Below, in pieces: positions 51,392 to 60,215 of a DNA stretch of 64,000 bases. Numbering within the stretch: position 1 is the stretch's first letter; each line of letters starts with the position of its first letter. The position numbers were made by a program, and so were the translations under genes. The stretch comes from Microbacterium oleivorans (GTDB lineage: Bacteria; Actinomycetota; Actinomycetes; Actinomycetales; Microbacteriaceae), in NCBI RefSeq assembly GCF_001691565.1, contig NZ_MAYO01000003.1:1054001-1118000 (forward strand), read 5' to 3'. The notes under the pieces are model-generated. The model worked only from the letters and a program-made list of their open reading frames with translations, did not search any database and was not told where the DNA came from.

Positions 51392-54300
51392 GTGACCGAC
51401 GACGACACCCTGCCCCGCCGCGCCACCAGCCGGATCGACCTGCCTGCCGCGCCGGCCGACCAGCAGGCGATCCTCGACGCCGGCGGTGTGGCCTGCTGGG
51501 CGGACGACGTCGAGATCGACACGTACGAGCCCGGCACTCCCGACCCGTACCCGGCGTTCCTCGAACGGCGCGTCTATCAGGGCTCGAGCGGGAGGGTGTA
51601 CCCGCTGCCGATGACCGAGACGATCTCGCACACCAAGCGCCCGCGCTTGTGGCGCGCGATCCACCTCGAGAACGCCTACGTCCGGTTGATGCTCCTGCCC
51701 GAGATCGGCGGCCGCATCCACATCGGCTACGACAAGGTCGCCGGCTACGACTTCTTCTACCGGAACAACGTCATCAAGCCCGCGCTCGTCGGGCTCGCCG
51801 GCCCCTGGATGTCGGGCGGTGTCGAGTTCAACTGGCCGCAGCACCACCGCCCCGCGACGTTCCTGCCGGTCGATTCGCGCATCGAGCGCGAGCGCGACGG
51901 CGGGGTCGTGGTCTGGCACAGCGATCTCGATCCGCTCCAGCGGATGCGTGGGCTCCACGGCATCCGACTCCGTCCGGGCTCGTCGCTCATCGAGCTCGAC
52001 GCGCGCCTGCACAACCGCACCGACGTGCCGCAGACCTTCCTCTGGTGGGCGAACGTCGCCGCGCGCTCACACGAGCGGTACCAATCGTTCTTCCCCGACG
52101 ACGTCCGGTTCGTCGCCGACCACGCCCGCCGCGCGATCACAGCCTTCCCGCGCGCCGACCGTCCGTACTACGGCGTCGATTACCCGGCCCTCGCCGCCGA
52201 GCGACCTGACGCCGACCGCATCGACGTCTACAGCAACATCCCGGTGCCGACCTCGTACATGATCACCGACACCGAGGACGGCTTCTTCGGCGGGTACGAC
52301 CACACCGCGGACGCCGGGTTCGTCCACTGGGCCGACCCCGCAACCTCGCCCGGCAAGAAGCAGTGGACCTGGGGCGACGGACCCATTGGCCGCGCGTGGG
52401 ACGACCAGCTGACCGACACCGACGGCCCGTACGTCGAGCTCATGGCGGGCGTCTACACCGACAACCAGCCCGACTTCGCCTGGCTCGTCCCCGGCGAGAC
52501 GAAGACGTTCCGGCAGTACTGGTACCCGATCCACGCGACCGGTCCGGTGCGGCAGGCGACGACGGATGCCGCGGTGTCGGTGTCCGGTTCACGCGTCTCC
52601 GCGATCGCCACCAGCGCGTTCGACGCCCGCATCGCGATCACGCTGACCGACGGCTTGACGATCGACGCGGCGACGCCGCTCGGACCGGACGCGCCCTGGG
52701 CCACCGAGGTGGCCGGCGAGGTCGACGGGGTGACCATCCACGCCGACGACCGCGAGCTCGTGGCGTGGCGCCGCCGCGACGACGATGCCGGCGAACCGTG
52801 GGTCGCCACGGCACCGCCGCAGCCGACCGAAATCGACGCGGCCGACGAGCTGTACGCGACCGCGATGCACCTCATCCAGTACCGGCATCCGACCCGGTCG
52901 CCGCTGCCGTACCTCGACGAGCTGCTCCGCCGCGATCCGGGCGACATCCGCGCCCGCACCGCGCTCGGCGCGTGGCACCTGCACCGCGGCGCGTACGCCG
53001 CCGCGCGGGAGCACCTCGAGATCGCGGTGGCGCGCGAGACCCGTCGCAACCTGAACCCGCGCGACGGCGAGGCGCACGCGCTGCTCGCGCTCGTCCTCGA
53101 GCGGCTCGGCGACGCCGCCGGCGCAGACCGCAGATGGGGTCGCGCCGGCTGGAACGCGGTCTGGGCGGCGCCCGCGGCGCTCGGCCGCGCGCGCATCGCG
53201 CTTCGGGCCGGGCGGCCCGGCGACGCGCTGCGGCTCGCCGAGGCGGCGGCATCCATTCCCGAGGCGGGACGGGTGCGGGTCTTCGCGCTCCGCGAGCTCG
53301 GCCGCGAGGAGGAAGCCCGCGAGACGCTCGACGCGCTCGTCGCGGCCGACCCGCTCGACCCCGTGACCATGCTGCTCGCGGGAGCGGGCACGCCGGCCGA
53401 CCCGCGCACCGCGCTCGATGCGGGCGCGGAGTTCGCCCGAGTCGGTGCATGGCGCGAGGCGCTCGAGGTGACGGCAACGACGACGACGGGGCCTGCCGGG
53501 TTCGGCAACGTCGAACCTACGCGCCGCCTTCTGCGCGCAGCATGGGCGGATGCCCTCGGCGACGCCGGCACAGCGGCGACCGAGCGTGCGGCGACCGATG
53601 CGCTTGACCTCGATGGCGCGTTCCCCGCCGGCCTCGACCAGTACGACGCGTTGGTCACCGGTGCAGCACGGGGGTCGATCGCGGCGGCGAGCCTGCTGGG
53701 CTCGTGGCTCATCGATGCCGGGCGCGACGCCGATGCTCGCGATGCCCTCCAGCGCGCGGTCGACGGCGGCGCCGCCGACCCCGTCACCCTCCGGAACCTC
53801 GCACTCGCGACGGTGCGCGCGGGCGGGGATCCCGCCGACGCCGCCGACCTCTACGAGCGGGCGCTCCACGCCCGCGTCGATGGACGGCTCGTCCTCGAGC
53901 GCGACCTCGTCGCACAGCTGATGGGGACGGATGCCGCGACCCGACTGACCCTGATCGAGCGGCACCGCGATGTCATCCCGGCGCGCGACGACCTGTCCGT
54001 CGTGCATGTCGGGCTGCTTCTCGACGCCGGGCGCATAGACGAGGCGTGGGCCATCGTGACGACGCGCACTTTCCGCGCGTTCGAGGGCGGCGAGGGTGTC
54101 GTCCTGGCCGCGTACGACCGGGCCGCGTGCGCGGTCGCGCGACGGCTCCTCGCCGTCGGCGACGCCGCCCCGGCGGTGGGTCTGCTCGAGGCGGGCGTCG
54201 TCGCGCCCGCGAACCTCGGCGAGGGGCGGCATCCGTCCGTCCCGCTCGCGGAACGACTCGTCCTGCTCGGCGACGCGCGCCGTCTTGTCGGCGATGCGCC

Positions 54301-54643
54301 GGGAGCGGATGCCGCGTGGCAGGCCGCCCGCGCTGCGACGCCGCTCGCGGTCGCGCCGCGACCCGCGGACGCCGCGACGTACTGGATCGGAGTCGCGCAC
54401 ACCCGGCTCGGCGAGCGCGAGCTGGCGGCCGCCGCCTGGGACGCCCTCGACGCGCGGGCCGCCGAGATCGACGCGGCGCCCGACGCCGTGGACTACTTCG
54501 CGACCTCACTCCCGGAACTGCTCGTGTTCGATCTCGACACCCCCGCGCGTCGCCGCGCGCACGCCGAGGCGCTGCGCGCTCTCGCTGCGCAGGGTCGCGC
54601 GGATGCGGCATCCGCGACAACACCCGAGAGGATGGACGCATGA
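51392..54643 (+). CDS. DUF5107 domain protein with TPR-like repeats
   Basis: 1083 residues. The N-terminal half (about 40-400) is the beta-rich DUF5107 domain, with LPEIGGRIHIGYDKVAGYDF, SGGVEFNWPQHHRP and TFLWWANVAA, resembling carbohydrate-active epimerase-like or lyase-like sandwiches. From about residue 490 helical repeats follow (ALGAWHLHRGAYAAAREHLE, then further units of similar size), TPR-like. No signal peptide. Such proteins sit in glycan-degradation loci, function unproven. GTG at 51392 lacks an SD and is probably leaderless. The end overlaps the cellulase-like gene by 4 bp (ATGA). Confidence 0.87.
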   Translation: MTDDDTLPRRATSRIDLPAAPADQQAILDAGGVACWADDVEIDTYEPGTPDPYPAFLERRVYQGSSGRVYPLPMTETISHTKRPRLWRAIHLENAYVRLMLLPEIGGRIHIGYDKVAGYDFFYRNNVIKPALVGLAGPWMSGGVEFNWPQHHRPATFLPVDSRIERERDGGVVVWHSDLDPLQRMRGLHGIRLRPGSSLIELDARLHNRTDVPQTFLWWANVAARSHERYQSFFPDDVRFVADHARRAITAFPRADRPYYGVDYPALAAERPDADRIDVYSNIPVPTSYMITDTEDGFFGGYDHTADAGFVHWADPATSPGKKQWTWGDGPIGRAWDDQLTDTDGPYVELMAGVYTDNQPDFAWLVPGETKTFRQYWYPIHATGPVRQATTDAAVSVSGSRVSAIATSAFDARIAITLTDGLTIDAATPLGPDAPWATEVAGEVDGVTIHADDRELVAWRRRDDDAGEPWVATAPPQPTEIDAADELYATAMHLIQYRHPTRSPLPYLDELLRRDPGDIRARTALGAWHLHRGAYAAAREHLEIAVARETRRNLNPRDGEAHALLALVLERLGDAAGADRRWGRAGWNAVWAAPAALGRARIALRAGRPGDALRLAEAAASIPEAGRVRVFALRELGREEEARETLDALVAADPLDPVTMLLAGAGTPADPRTALDAGAEFARVGAWREALEVTATTTTGPAGFGNVEPTRRLLRAAWADALGDAGTAATERAATDALDLDGAFPAGLDQYDALVTGAARGSIAAASLLGSWLIDAGRDADARDALQRAVDGGAADPVTLRNLALATVRAGGDPADAADLYERALHARVDGRLVLERDLVAQLMGTDAATRLTLIERHRDVIPARDDLSVVHVGLLLDAGRIDEAWAIVTTRTFRAFEGGEGVVLAAYDRAACAVARRLLAVGDAAPAVGLLEAGVVAPANLGEGRHPSVPLAERLVLLGDARRLVGDAPGADAAWQAARAATPLAVAPRPADAATYWIGVAHTRLGERELAAAAWDALDARAAEIDAAPDAVDYFATSLPELLVFDLDTPARRRAHAEALRALAAQGRADAASATTPERMDA

Positions 54644-55944
54644 CCGAGCGCTACCTGGGTTCCGGCACCGTCGCCGCCGACAGGAGCGGCCTCACCGGTC
54701 CGGTTCCGGCGCACCTGCCGGAGCGCCTGGCCATCACGCTGTGGGACTTCTCCTGGTACACCCGCGCCGGCCACGGCGATGTCTACGCCGACCTGGATGC
54801 CGCGTGCGCCGACGCCGCCGCGCTCGGCTACAACGCGATCCGCATCTGCGCGGCGCCGATGCTGCTGTTCGGCGGGCTCGGGCTCGACGACCTCGCCCGG
54901 GACCTCGACGTCGAGGGGCTGGGCGCCGCGCCCGGCGGCGGGTACTACGGGCAACGGACCCGCTGGTACGACACCCCCGGCGGCTACCGGATCGACCTGA
55001 TCACCCACCTGGCCGAACTGTTCGCCGCCGCTCGGCGTCACGGGCTCGTGCTGATCCTCGCGAGCTGGGAGTACCAGCAGTCGCCGTCGTTCGCGCGGTC
55101 GCCGCGGTGGTTCGAGGCGATCGACGCCGTCCCGCTCGCGGAGCGCTACCGGGCACTGGCCGACGCCTGGGACCGGATGCTCGCCTGGATCGATGCGCAG
55201 GGATTCCGCGACCTGGTCGCGCTCGTCGAGCTGCACAACGAGGTCGACTTCTCGATCCTGCCGGCACTGAAGGACGGCGGTGCCGACAAGGTCGCGCGCC
55301 TGCGATCGCGGCATCCAGACCTTCTGATCACCGCCAGCTACGGCAAGCCTCCGCACCTCGCGATGCACCGGGTGCCGGATGGGCTCGGCGCCGCGCAGTT
55401 CCACGTGTACAGCTACGGGGTGCTCGACGCGCTCCAGCAGCGGATCGACATCCGGTCGGAGGGAAGCGAGGGGTTCCCGAATGCGGAACTGCGCGCGCTG
55501 CTCCTGCCGGACGCGCCGACGACCGCCGAGTACGGCCGGCCGGCCGAGTGGAAGCTGCGGGCGACCGTCGTGACCGACCAGATGATCTACGGCTACGACT
55601 GGGTCGACGTCGACGCCTGGGATGCGTGGCTGGGCAGGGAGTATCCGCGGTACGCCGAAGTGATGCGCCGCGAGATCGAGTCCCGCGTGATCGCGATCGC
55701 GGAGTGGGCGCGCTGGCAGGGCGTCCCAGCGCTCGTCGGCGAGGGATGGGTCGGCTACACGCCCCTGCACGGCACGTTCGAGGAGGGCGAGGTCGGTCGC
55801 GGCCTCGCCGAACACGGCATCCGCACCGCCCTCGACCACGGCGTGTGGGGCGTCCTCCCCTGCTCGAACGCAGCGCCGCACCACCCCATGTGGCAGCTGC
55901 GCGACTGGCAGCGCAAGGTCAACGCCGTCGTCCGCGGAAGCTAA
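54640..55944 (+). CDS. Cellulase-like TIM-barrel glycoside hydrolase
   Basis: 434 residues. A GH5/GH-A-clan-like barrel: early LWDFSWYTRAG, the acid/base-type ALVELHNEVDFS with Glu near residue 203, HVYSYG, and candidate nucleophile Glu near 368 in LVGEGWVGYTP, followed by SNAAPHHPMW. No signal peptide, so it acts on imported material. ATG at 54640 overlaps the DUF5107 stop (ATGA); the two probably act on the same substrate under the divergent AraC regulator. Specificity is not readable. Confidence 0.83.
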   Translation: MTERYLGSGTVAADRSGLTGPVPAHLPERLAITLWDFSWYTRAGHGDVYADLDAACADAAALGYNAIRICAAPMLLFGGLGLDDLARDLDVEGLGAAPGGGYYGQRTRWYDTPGGYRIDLITHLAELFAAARRHGLVLILASWEYQQSPSFARSPRWFEAIDAVPLAERYRALADAWDRMLAWIDAQGFRDLVALVELHNEVDFSILPALKDGGADKVARLRSRHPDLLITASYGKPPHLAMHRVPDGLGAAQFHVYSYGVLDALQQRIDIRSEGSEGFPNAELRALLLPDAPTTAEYGRPAEWKLRATVVTDQMIYGYDWVDVDAWDAWLGREYPRYAEVMRREIESRVIAIAEWARWQGVPALVGEGWVGYTPLHGTFEEGEVGRGLAEHGIRTALDHGVWGVLPCSNAAPHHPMWQLRDWQRKVNAVVRGS

Positions 55945-55959
55945 GCCCTTTCCACCCCG

Positions 55960-56039
55960 TCGACATCATGTCCTCTCGCCGAAGCGGCACGATATGCGCG
56001 CGCACGTCGTGTGCGTTCAGTGAGAGGACATGATCCGGA
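55960..56039. repeat. 80-bp palindromic intergenic element, copy D
   Basis: Outer arms TCGACATCATGTCCTCTCGC and GTGAGAGGACATGATCCGGA. Located 15 bp after the cellulase-like gene stop, between convergent genes. Confidence 0.8.
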
Positions 56040-56074
56040 CGGTGGGAGGCCGCGCACCCGAGTGCGCCCGCTCG

Positions 56075-56121
56075 TGCCGAACGCGCCCACTGTTGGAGGG
56101 CAACAATGGGCGCGTTTGGCA
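56075..56121. terminator. Long hairpin terminator between convergent genes
   Basis: Left arm TGCCGAACGCGCCCACTGTT and the next G (56075-56095), right arm CAACAATGGGCGCGTTTGGC and the next A (56101-56121): 21 pairs with two mismatches and a 5-base loop. It separates the cellulase-like gene (plus) from the rhamnogalacturonan lyase (minus). Confidence 0.85.
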
Positions 56122-56150
56122 TCAGGCGGCGCGCTCGGCGAAGGCCGGGC

Positions 56151-58460
56151 TCAGCGCCCGCGCTTCGATCCGAGCGGCACGTCCTCGAAGGACATGTCGG
56201 ACGCCAGGTAGAAGTCCGTGTACGCGGGCTGGTTGTACGTCGTCTGCTGACGCGCGATCTCGGCCCGGTACTGCGGGTCGTGCATGAGCGTGTAGAGCTT
56301 GTGCTCGGTCGGCTCGGTCGAGACGTAGATGCGCAGGGCCGACGAATCCGCCGTGCGCACGAGCAGTTCCTCGCGCCAGTCCCCGAAGACATCTGCCACG
56401 AGGGACGGGTTGCCCTTCGTGCCGTTGTTGGTGAGGGTGCCTGATGCCGTGAGCATCGTCCCGCGCGTCCAGTCGTCGATCGTCGGGGTCGCGGTCTGCG
56501 CCCCGTTCACGATCTGCGTGGTCAGGTCGCCGGCCCACCGGATCGACATGTTCGTGCCGGGATTGGTGGGCTGCAGGATGTCTCCCGCGGCGGAGAGAAG
56601 ACCCGAGGCATCCGTCCCTGCGGGCATGCTCGACCAGGCCTCGATACCCGGGACGTCGGGGCGGACGTCGCCGACCATGCCGCGGCCGGTGTCGCGGCCG
56701 GAGTAGGCGCCGAAGAGCACCTCGCCCGTCGCGGCATCCCGCATCGCCGTCCCGTACGGGGCGTACGCGCCGCCCTCGTGGACGGTAAAGATCTCCTTGC
56801 CGGGGCGGTTGGGGTCGAAATCGCCGACGTGCATCGCGTCACCGTGTCCGAGGCGCACGTTCTCGCCCGGAGTCGCACTGCCCTCGGGCATCGTGTCGAA
56901 CGACGAGTAGAGCAGGCTGCCGTCGTCGTCGAGCGTCGCCGAGCCGTAAACGATCTCCTGCTTGCCGTCGCCGTCGACGTCCGCCGCGCTCAGACTGTGG
57001 AAGCCCTGCGTCGTCAGCGTGCCGTACTCGGGGTCGGTGCCGTCGCGGCCGTGCGGACCGTCGTTGAAAGGGTTCGTCATCGGGACGTGCCCGCTGTCGA
57101 CGAACCAGCGCTTCGTCAGATGCTTGCCGTTCCAGTCGTACGTCGCGACCGTCGAACGTGTGTAGTAGCCGCGGGCGAACACCGCGGACGGACGCTTCCC
57201 GTCGAGGTAGGCGACCCCCGAGAGGAAGCGGTCGACACGGTTGCCGGGCTCGATTCGCGACATGGCGTAGTCGCCCCACAGCAGGCCGTCGTCACCGCGG
57301 CCCGGCTCGTAGCGCACGGTCTCGAGCTCCTTGCCCGTCTTGCCCTCGAACACCGTCAGGTACTCGGGCCCGTCGACGATGAAGCCCTCGAAGTTCCGCA
57401 GCACGTTGCGGGCCGAACGCGACGGGGCGTAGACGTCGATGAAGTAGTCGACGAGTTCCTCGGCGTCGGCGCGGGAGAGCGGGTAGTCGTGCGTCGGTTC
57501 GGTGCCGAGCGCCTCTTCGAGGGTCGCGGGCCACTGACCCGAGACGACCTCGGGCCGCTCCGACCAGCCCTGGAAGACATCGGCCAGGTGCGACGCGTAG
57601 TCGTCGGCGCTCAGCCGATAGTCGTCGGAGTGCGAGTAGCCGGCCTTACGATCGGCCTTCGGCATCGTGACGTATTCGGACTTCTTCGCCTTGCCCTTCT
57701 TGTACTCCGTGCTCTTGGTTCCCGGAGCCGTCTTCATCATGATCTCGGCCTTGCCGTTCCCGTCGAAGTCGTAGACGAGGAACTGCGTGTAGTGAGCACC
57801 GGCGCGGATGTTGACGCCCAGGTCGATGCGATTGAGCAGCGTGCCGTCCAGCTTGTAGGTGTCGATGTAGACCGGTCCGGTGTAGCCGACCTGCGAGACA
57901 TCCTTGGAGTTCGACGGGTCCCACTTGACGACGTACTCGTACGCGCCGTCGCCGTCCACGTCGCCGACCGACACGTCGTTCGCCGAGTAGGTGTAGGCCT
58001 CACCCGCCGGCGTGACACCGTCGGCGGGCTTCGTGAGCGGGATGTCGAGGAACGGCGACCCCTGCACCGTCACCTTCTCCGACGGCTTGCCCTCGCGCTT
58101 GCCCTGCAGCGGCGAGACCGTGTAGCGCGAGCGTTCGGTGCCGTCCGGGTCGACGTACGTCGTCGAGTCGGTGACCGTCGCGATGCGCTTGCCGTCGCGC
58201 TTCACGACGAAGTCGGTGCCGGTGAGGCCGGTCGCGGAGGCGCCGGTCGCTTCGCTCTTGAACAGGCGCCACGTGAGGTGGATGCCGCCGTCGCCCGGCA
58301 GGGCGACGAGGCCGCGGTCGAGCTTCTCGAGCTGCGGTGAGGCGGCCGGCTTCGGCTTGCCCGGGCCATGGCCGGGGTGCGCGACCGCGGCCTGCGCCGG
58401 GACGACGAGGGCCGCTGCGGCGAGCGCGGCGACGACGGACGTGCGGACGGGTCTTCTCAT
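56151..58460 (-). CDS. Secreted rhamnogalacturonan lyase (PL11, YesW/YesX-like)
   Basis: 769 residues. A Sec signal peptide at residues 1-27 ends in AVA. The mature part is an eight-bladed propeller type with many calcium-binding Asp-rich loops: DVSVGDVDGDGAYEYVVKWD, YDFDGNGKAEIMMKTAPG, AADVDGDGKQEIVYGS. Long family segments such as RDTGRGMVGDVRPDVPGIE and TNPGTNMSIRWAGDLT identify PL11 enzymes, which cleave the rhamnose-galacturonate backbone of rhamnogalacturonan I by beta-elimination outside the cell. ATG at 58460 has AAGGGTGA at ideal spacing; a GTG three codons upstream is less likely. It is the key extracellular enzyme of the region. Confidence 0.95.
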   Translation of the reverse strand: MRRPVRTSVVAALAAAALVVPAQAAVAHPGHGPGKPKPAASPQLEKLDRGLVALPGDGGIHLTWRLFKSEATGASATGLTGTDFVVKRDGKRIATVTDSTTYVDPDGTERSRYTVSPLQGKREGKPSEKVTVQGSPFLDIPLTKPADGVTPAGEAYTYSANDVSVGDVDGDGAYEYVVKWDPSNSKDVSQVGYTGPVYIDTYKLDGTLLNRIDLGVNIRAGAHYTQFLVYDFDGNGKAEIMMKTAPGTKSTEYKKGKAKKSEYVTMPKADRKAGYSHSDDYRLSADDYASHLADVFQGWSERPEVVSGQWPATLEEALGTEPTHDYPLSRADAEELVDYFIDVYAPSRSARNVLRNFEGFIVDGPEYLTVFEGKTGKELETVRYEPGRGDDGLLWGDYAMSRIEPGNRVDRFLSGVAYLDGKRPSAVFARGYYTRSTVATYDWNGKHLTKRWFVDSGHVPMTNPFNDGPHGRDGTDPEYGTLTTQGFHSLSAADVDGDGKQEIVYGSATLDDDGSLLYSSFDTMPEGSATPGENVRLGHGDAMHVGDFDPNRPGKEIFTVHEGGAYAPYGTAMRDAATGEVLFGAYSGRDTGRGMVGDVRPDVPGIEAWSSMPAGTDASGLLSAAGDILQPTNPGTNMSIRWAGDLTTQIVNGAQTATPTIDDWTRGTMLTASGTLTNNGTKGNPSLVADVFGDWREELLVRTADSSALRIYVSTEPTEHKLYTLMHDPQYRAEIARQQTTYNQPAYTDFYLASDMSFEDVPLGSKRGR

Positions 58461-58483
58461 GCTGTTCACCCTTGAACTCGTGA

Positions 58484-58540
58484 TGGAATGCGTTTTCCCA
58501 GTCGTCCGCCGAGCCTAGGCGCGGTGTTGAATCGTGTCAA
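58484..58540 (-). promoter_or_regulatory. Promoter and operator of the rhamnogalacturonan lyase gene
   Basis: On the minus strand TTGACA (58540-58535), a 17-base spacer and TAGGCT (58517-58512), close to consensus. The operator TGGGAAAACGCATTCCA (58500-58484) follows about 12 bases later, in the position of a roadblock. Confidence 0.75.
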
Positions 58541-58601
58541 TGGATGCCGGATTGTCGAACCGCGGGGGCGCGGGAGCCCCGGCATCTCGCACCCCTTTTG
58601 A

Positions 58602-58681
58602 TCCAGATCATGTGCTCCCGTCGAGCGCACACGTTCTGTACGCGCATAGCGTGTGGTCTCGACGAGAGAACATGATGTGGA
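58602..58681. repeat. 80-bp palindromic intergenic element, copy E
   Basis: Outer arms TCCAGATCATGTGCTCCCGT and CGACGAGAGAACATGATGTG. Lies between two minus-strand genes (LacI and the lyase), not between convergent ones. Confidence 0.8.
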
Positions 58682-58744
58682 CACCAGCGGCGGGTGGCAG
58701 GCCGCGCCGAGCACCCGGCTTCCGCGGACAGTCCGCGCCGCGCG

Positions 58745-59746
58745 TCAGCCCGCGGTGGACGCCCGGACGACGAGCTCGGGGCGGAAGCGGATGCGCTGCG
58801 GCGCGGCATCCGGATCCGACAGCGTCGCGAACAGCGCGTCGACGGCCGCGGCACCGATCTCGCGTGCGGGCTGGCGGATCGAGCTCAGGGGCACGACCGT
58901 CGACTGCGCGAAGTCGATGTCGTCGTAGCCGATGAGGGCGAGGTCCTCGGGCACGCGCAGCGAACCGAGGATGCCGGCACCCTGCAGCACCCCGACGGCC
59001 AGCAGGTCGTTCGCGCAGAACACGCCGTCCGGCCGCTCGGTCGCGTCGCGTCGGGCGAGCTCCTCGCCGACGAGGCGCCCCGCGAGCACCGTGAGCTCGT
59101 CGGTCGTCGCCACCTCGAGGGTCGCATCGGTCACCTCCGCGAGCGCGCGCCGCGCACCCTCGAGGCGGTCCGCCACCTGGCGGACGGATGCCGGGCCTCC
59201 GGCGAACAGGATCCGGCGGCGCCCCTGCTGCAGCAGGTGCTGCACGGCCAGGTATCCGCCTTCGACGTCGTCGACGGCCACCGAGGGCAGGTCGCCGTCG
59301 GCCTCGGCATCGACGAGCACGATCGGCACGCCCGCGGTCTCGAGGGCCTCAGCGCGCGCCTCGTCGAGGGCGAGCGGCGTGAGCAGCACGCCGTTGACCC
59401 GTTGCTCGCGGAACAGGTCGAGGTAGGCGTTCTCACGAGCCGCCTCCTGGCCGCTGCTGCCGAGCAAGACGGTCACCCCGTGCTCGGCGGCCCTCTCTTC
59501 GGCGCCGCGGGCGACCTCGGCGAAGAACGGGTTGGCCGAGTCGAGGACGACGAGCCCGACGGTCCGACTGCGTCCTGCCCGCAGTTGACGCGCGGCGTCG
59601 TTACGCACGAAACCGAGTTCGGCGATGGCCGCGTGCACGCGTTCCACCGTCGCCGGGGAGACTTTTTCGGGCCGGTTGAGGACGTTCGACACGGTCCCCA
59701 CCGACACTCCCGCCGCGCGAGCGACGTCCTTCACACTGACTGCCAC
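58745..59746 (-). CDS. LacI-family regulator, probable rhamnose regulator
   Basis: 333 residues. The helix-turn-helix lies at about residues 4-25 (SVKDVARAAGVSVGTVSNVL), followed by hinge and effector domain with VVLDSANPFFAEVARGAEE and YDDIDFAQSTVVPLSS. GTG at 59746 has AAGGCAGG upstream. It is divergent from the rhaM-rhaI-rhaB operon, whose promoter carries LacI-type palindromes 50-75 bp away, so it is the likely repressor of rhamnose genes and of itself. The rhamnogalacturonan lyase downstream on the same strand has a separate promoter with another operator. Confidence 0.93.
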   Translation of the reverse strand: MAVSVKDVARAAGVSVGTVSNVLNRPEKVSPATVERVHAAIAELGFVRNDAARQLRAGRSRTVGLVVLDSANPFFAEVARGAEERAAEHGVTVLLGSSGQEAARENAYLDLFREQRVNGVLLTPLALDEARAEALETAGVPIVLVDAEADGDLPSVAVDDVEGGYLAVQHLLQQGRRRILFAGGPASVRQVADRLEGARRALAEVTDATLEVATTDELTVLAGRLVGEELARRDATERPDGVFCANDLLAVGVLQGAGILGSLRVPEDLALIGYDDIDFAQSTVVPLSSIRQPAREIGAAAVDALFATLSDPDAAPQRIRFRPELVVRASTAG

Positions 59747-59756
59747 GTGACCTGCC

Positions 59757-59819
59757 TTGACGGATGCTTCGGACCCACGTTACTGTTCAAGATCTTGAAT
59801 CGTTTCATGAAACGCTTCC
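59757..59819 (+). promoter_or_regulatory. rha promoter with stacked palindromic operators
   Basis: TTGACG (59757-59762), an 18-base spacer and TACTGT (59781-59786). Directly downstream are the perfect palindrome TTCAAGATCTTGAA (59786-59799), then TGAATCGTTTCA (59797-59808) and TGAAACGCTTCC (59808-59819). The last two overlap so that CGTTTCATGAAACG (59801-59814) is also a perfect palindrome. Suggests two cooperative repressor sites or two different regulators. Confidence 0.7.
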
Positions 59820-59852
59820 CGATTCTCGACCTCGGCCTCACGAAGGAGTGAC

Positions 59853-60215
59853 ATGACCCGCGTCGCCTTCCAGCTTCAGATCGACCCCGCCCTCATCGAC
59901 GAGTACGTCGCGCGCCACACGCCCGTGTGGCCCGAGATGCTGACCGAGATCGAGGCGGCGGGTCGGCGCAACTACTCGCTGTTCCTCGGCGACGGCGGCC
60001 GGCTGTTCGGCTACTACGAGGTCGACGACGACACCGCGGCGCAGGCATACCTCGCCGCCTCGCCGATCGCCGCGCGATGGGAGGCCGAGATGGCCCACTT
60101 CTTCATCGGGCTCGACGGCCGCCCGGATCAGGCGGCAACGCCGCTGGCCGAAGTCTTCAACCTGCACGACCAGCTGGCGACAGCCGCCGCATCCTCAGAA
60201 AGCGACTCCTCATGA
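59853..60215 (+). CDS. rhaM: L-rhamnose mutarotase
   Basis: 120 residues, RhaM/RhaU family. It interconverts alpha and beta anomers of L-rhamnose for the isomerase. The signature IDEYVARHTPVWPEML gives Tyr18 and His22, the positions of the active-site residues in the E. coli enzyme; AGRRNYSLFLGDGGRLFGYYE and AARWEAEMAHFF follow. ATG at 59853 has GAAGGAG upstream. First gene of the rha operon; its stop overlaps the rhaI start by 4 bp. Confidence 0.95.
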   Translation: MTRVAFQLQIDPALIDEYVARHTPVWPEMLTEIEAAGRRNYSLFLGDGGRLFGYYEVDDDTAAQAYLAASPIAARWEAEMAHFFIGLDGRPDQAATPLAEVFNLHDQLATAAASSESDSS

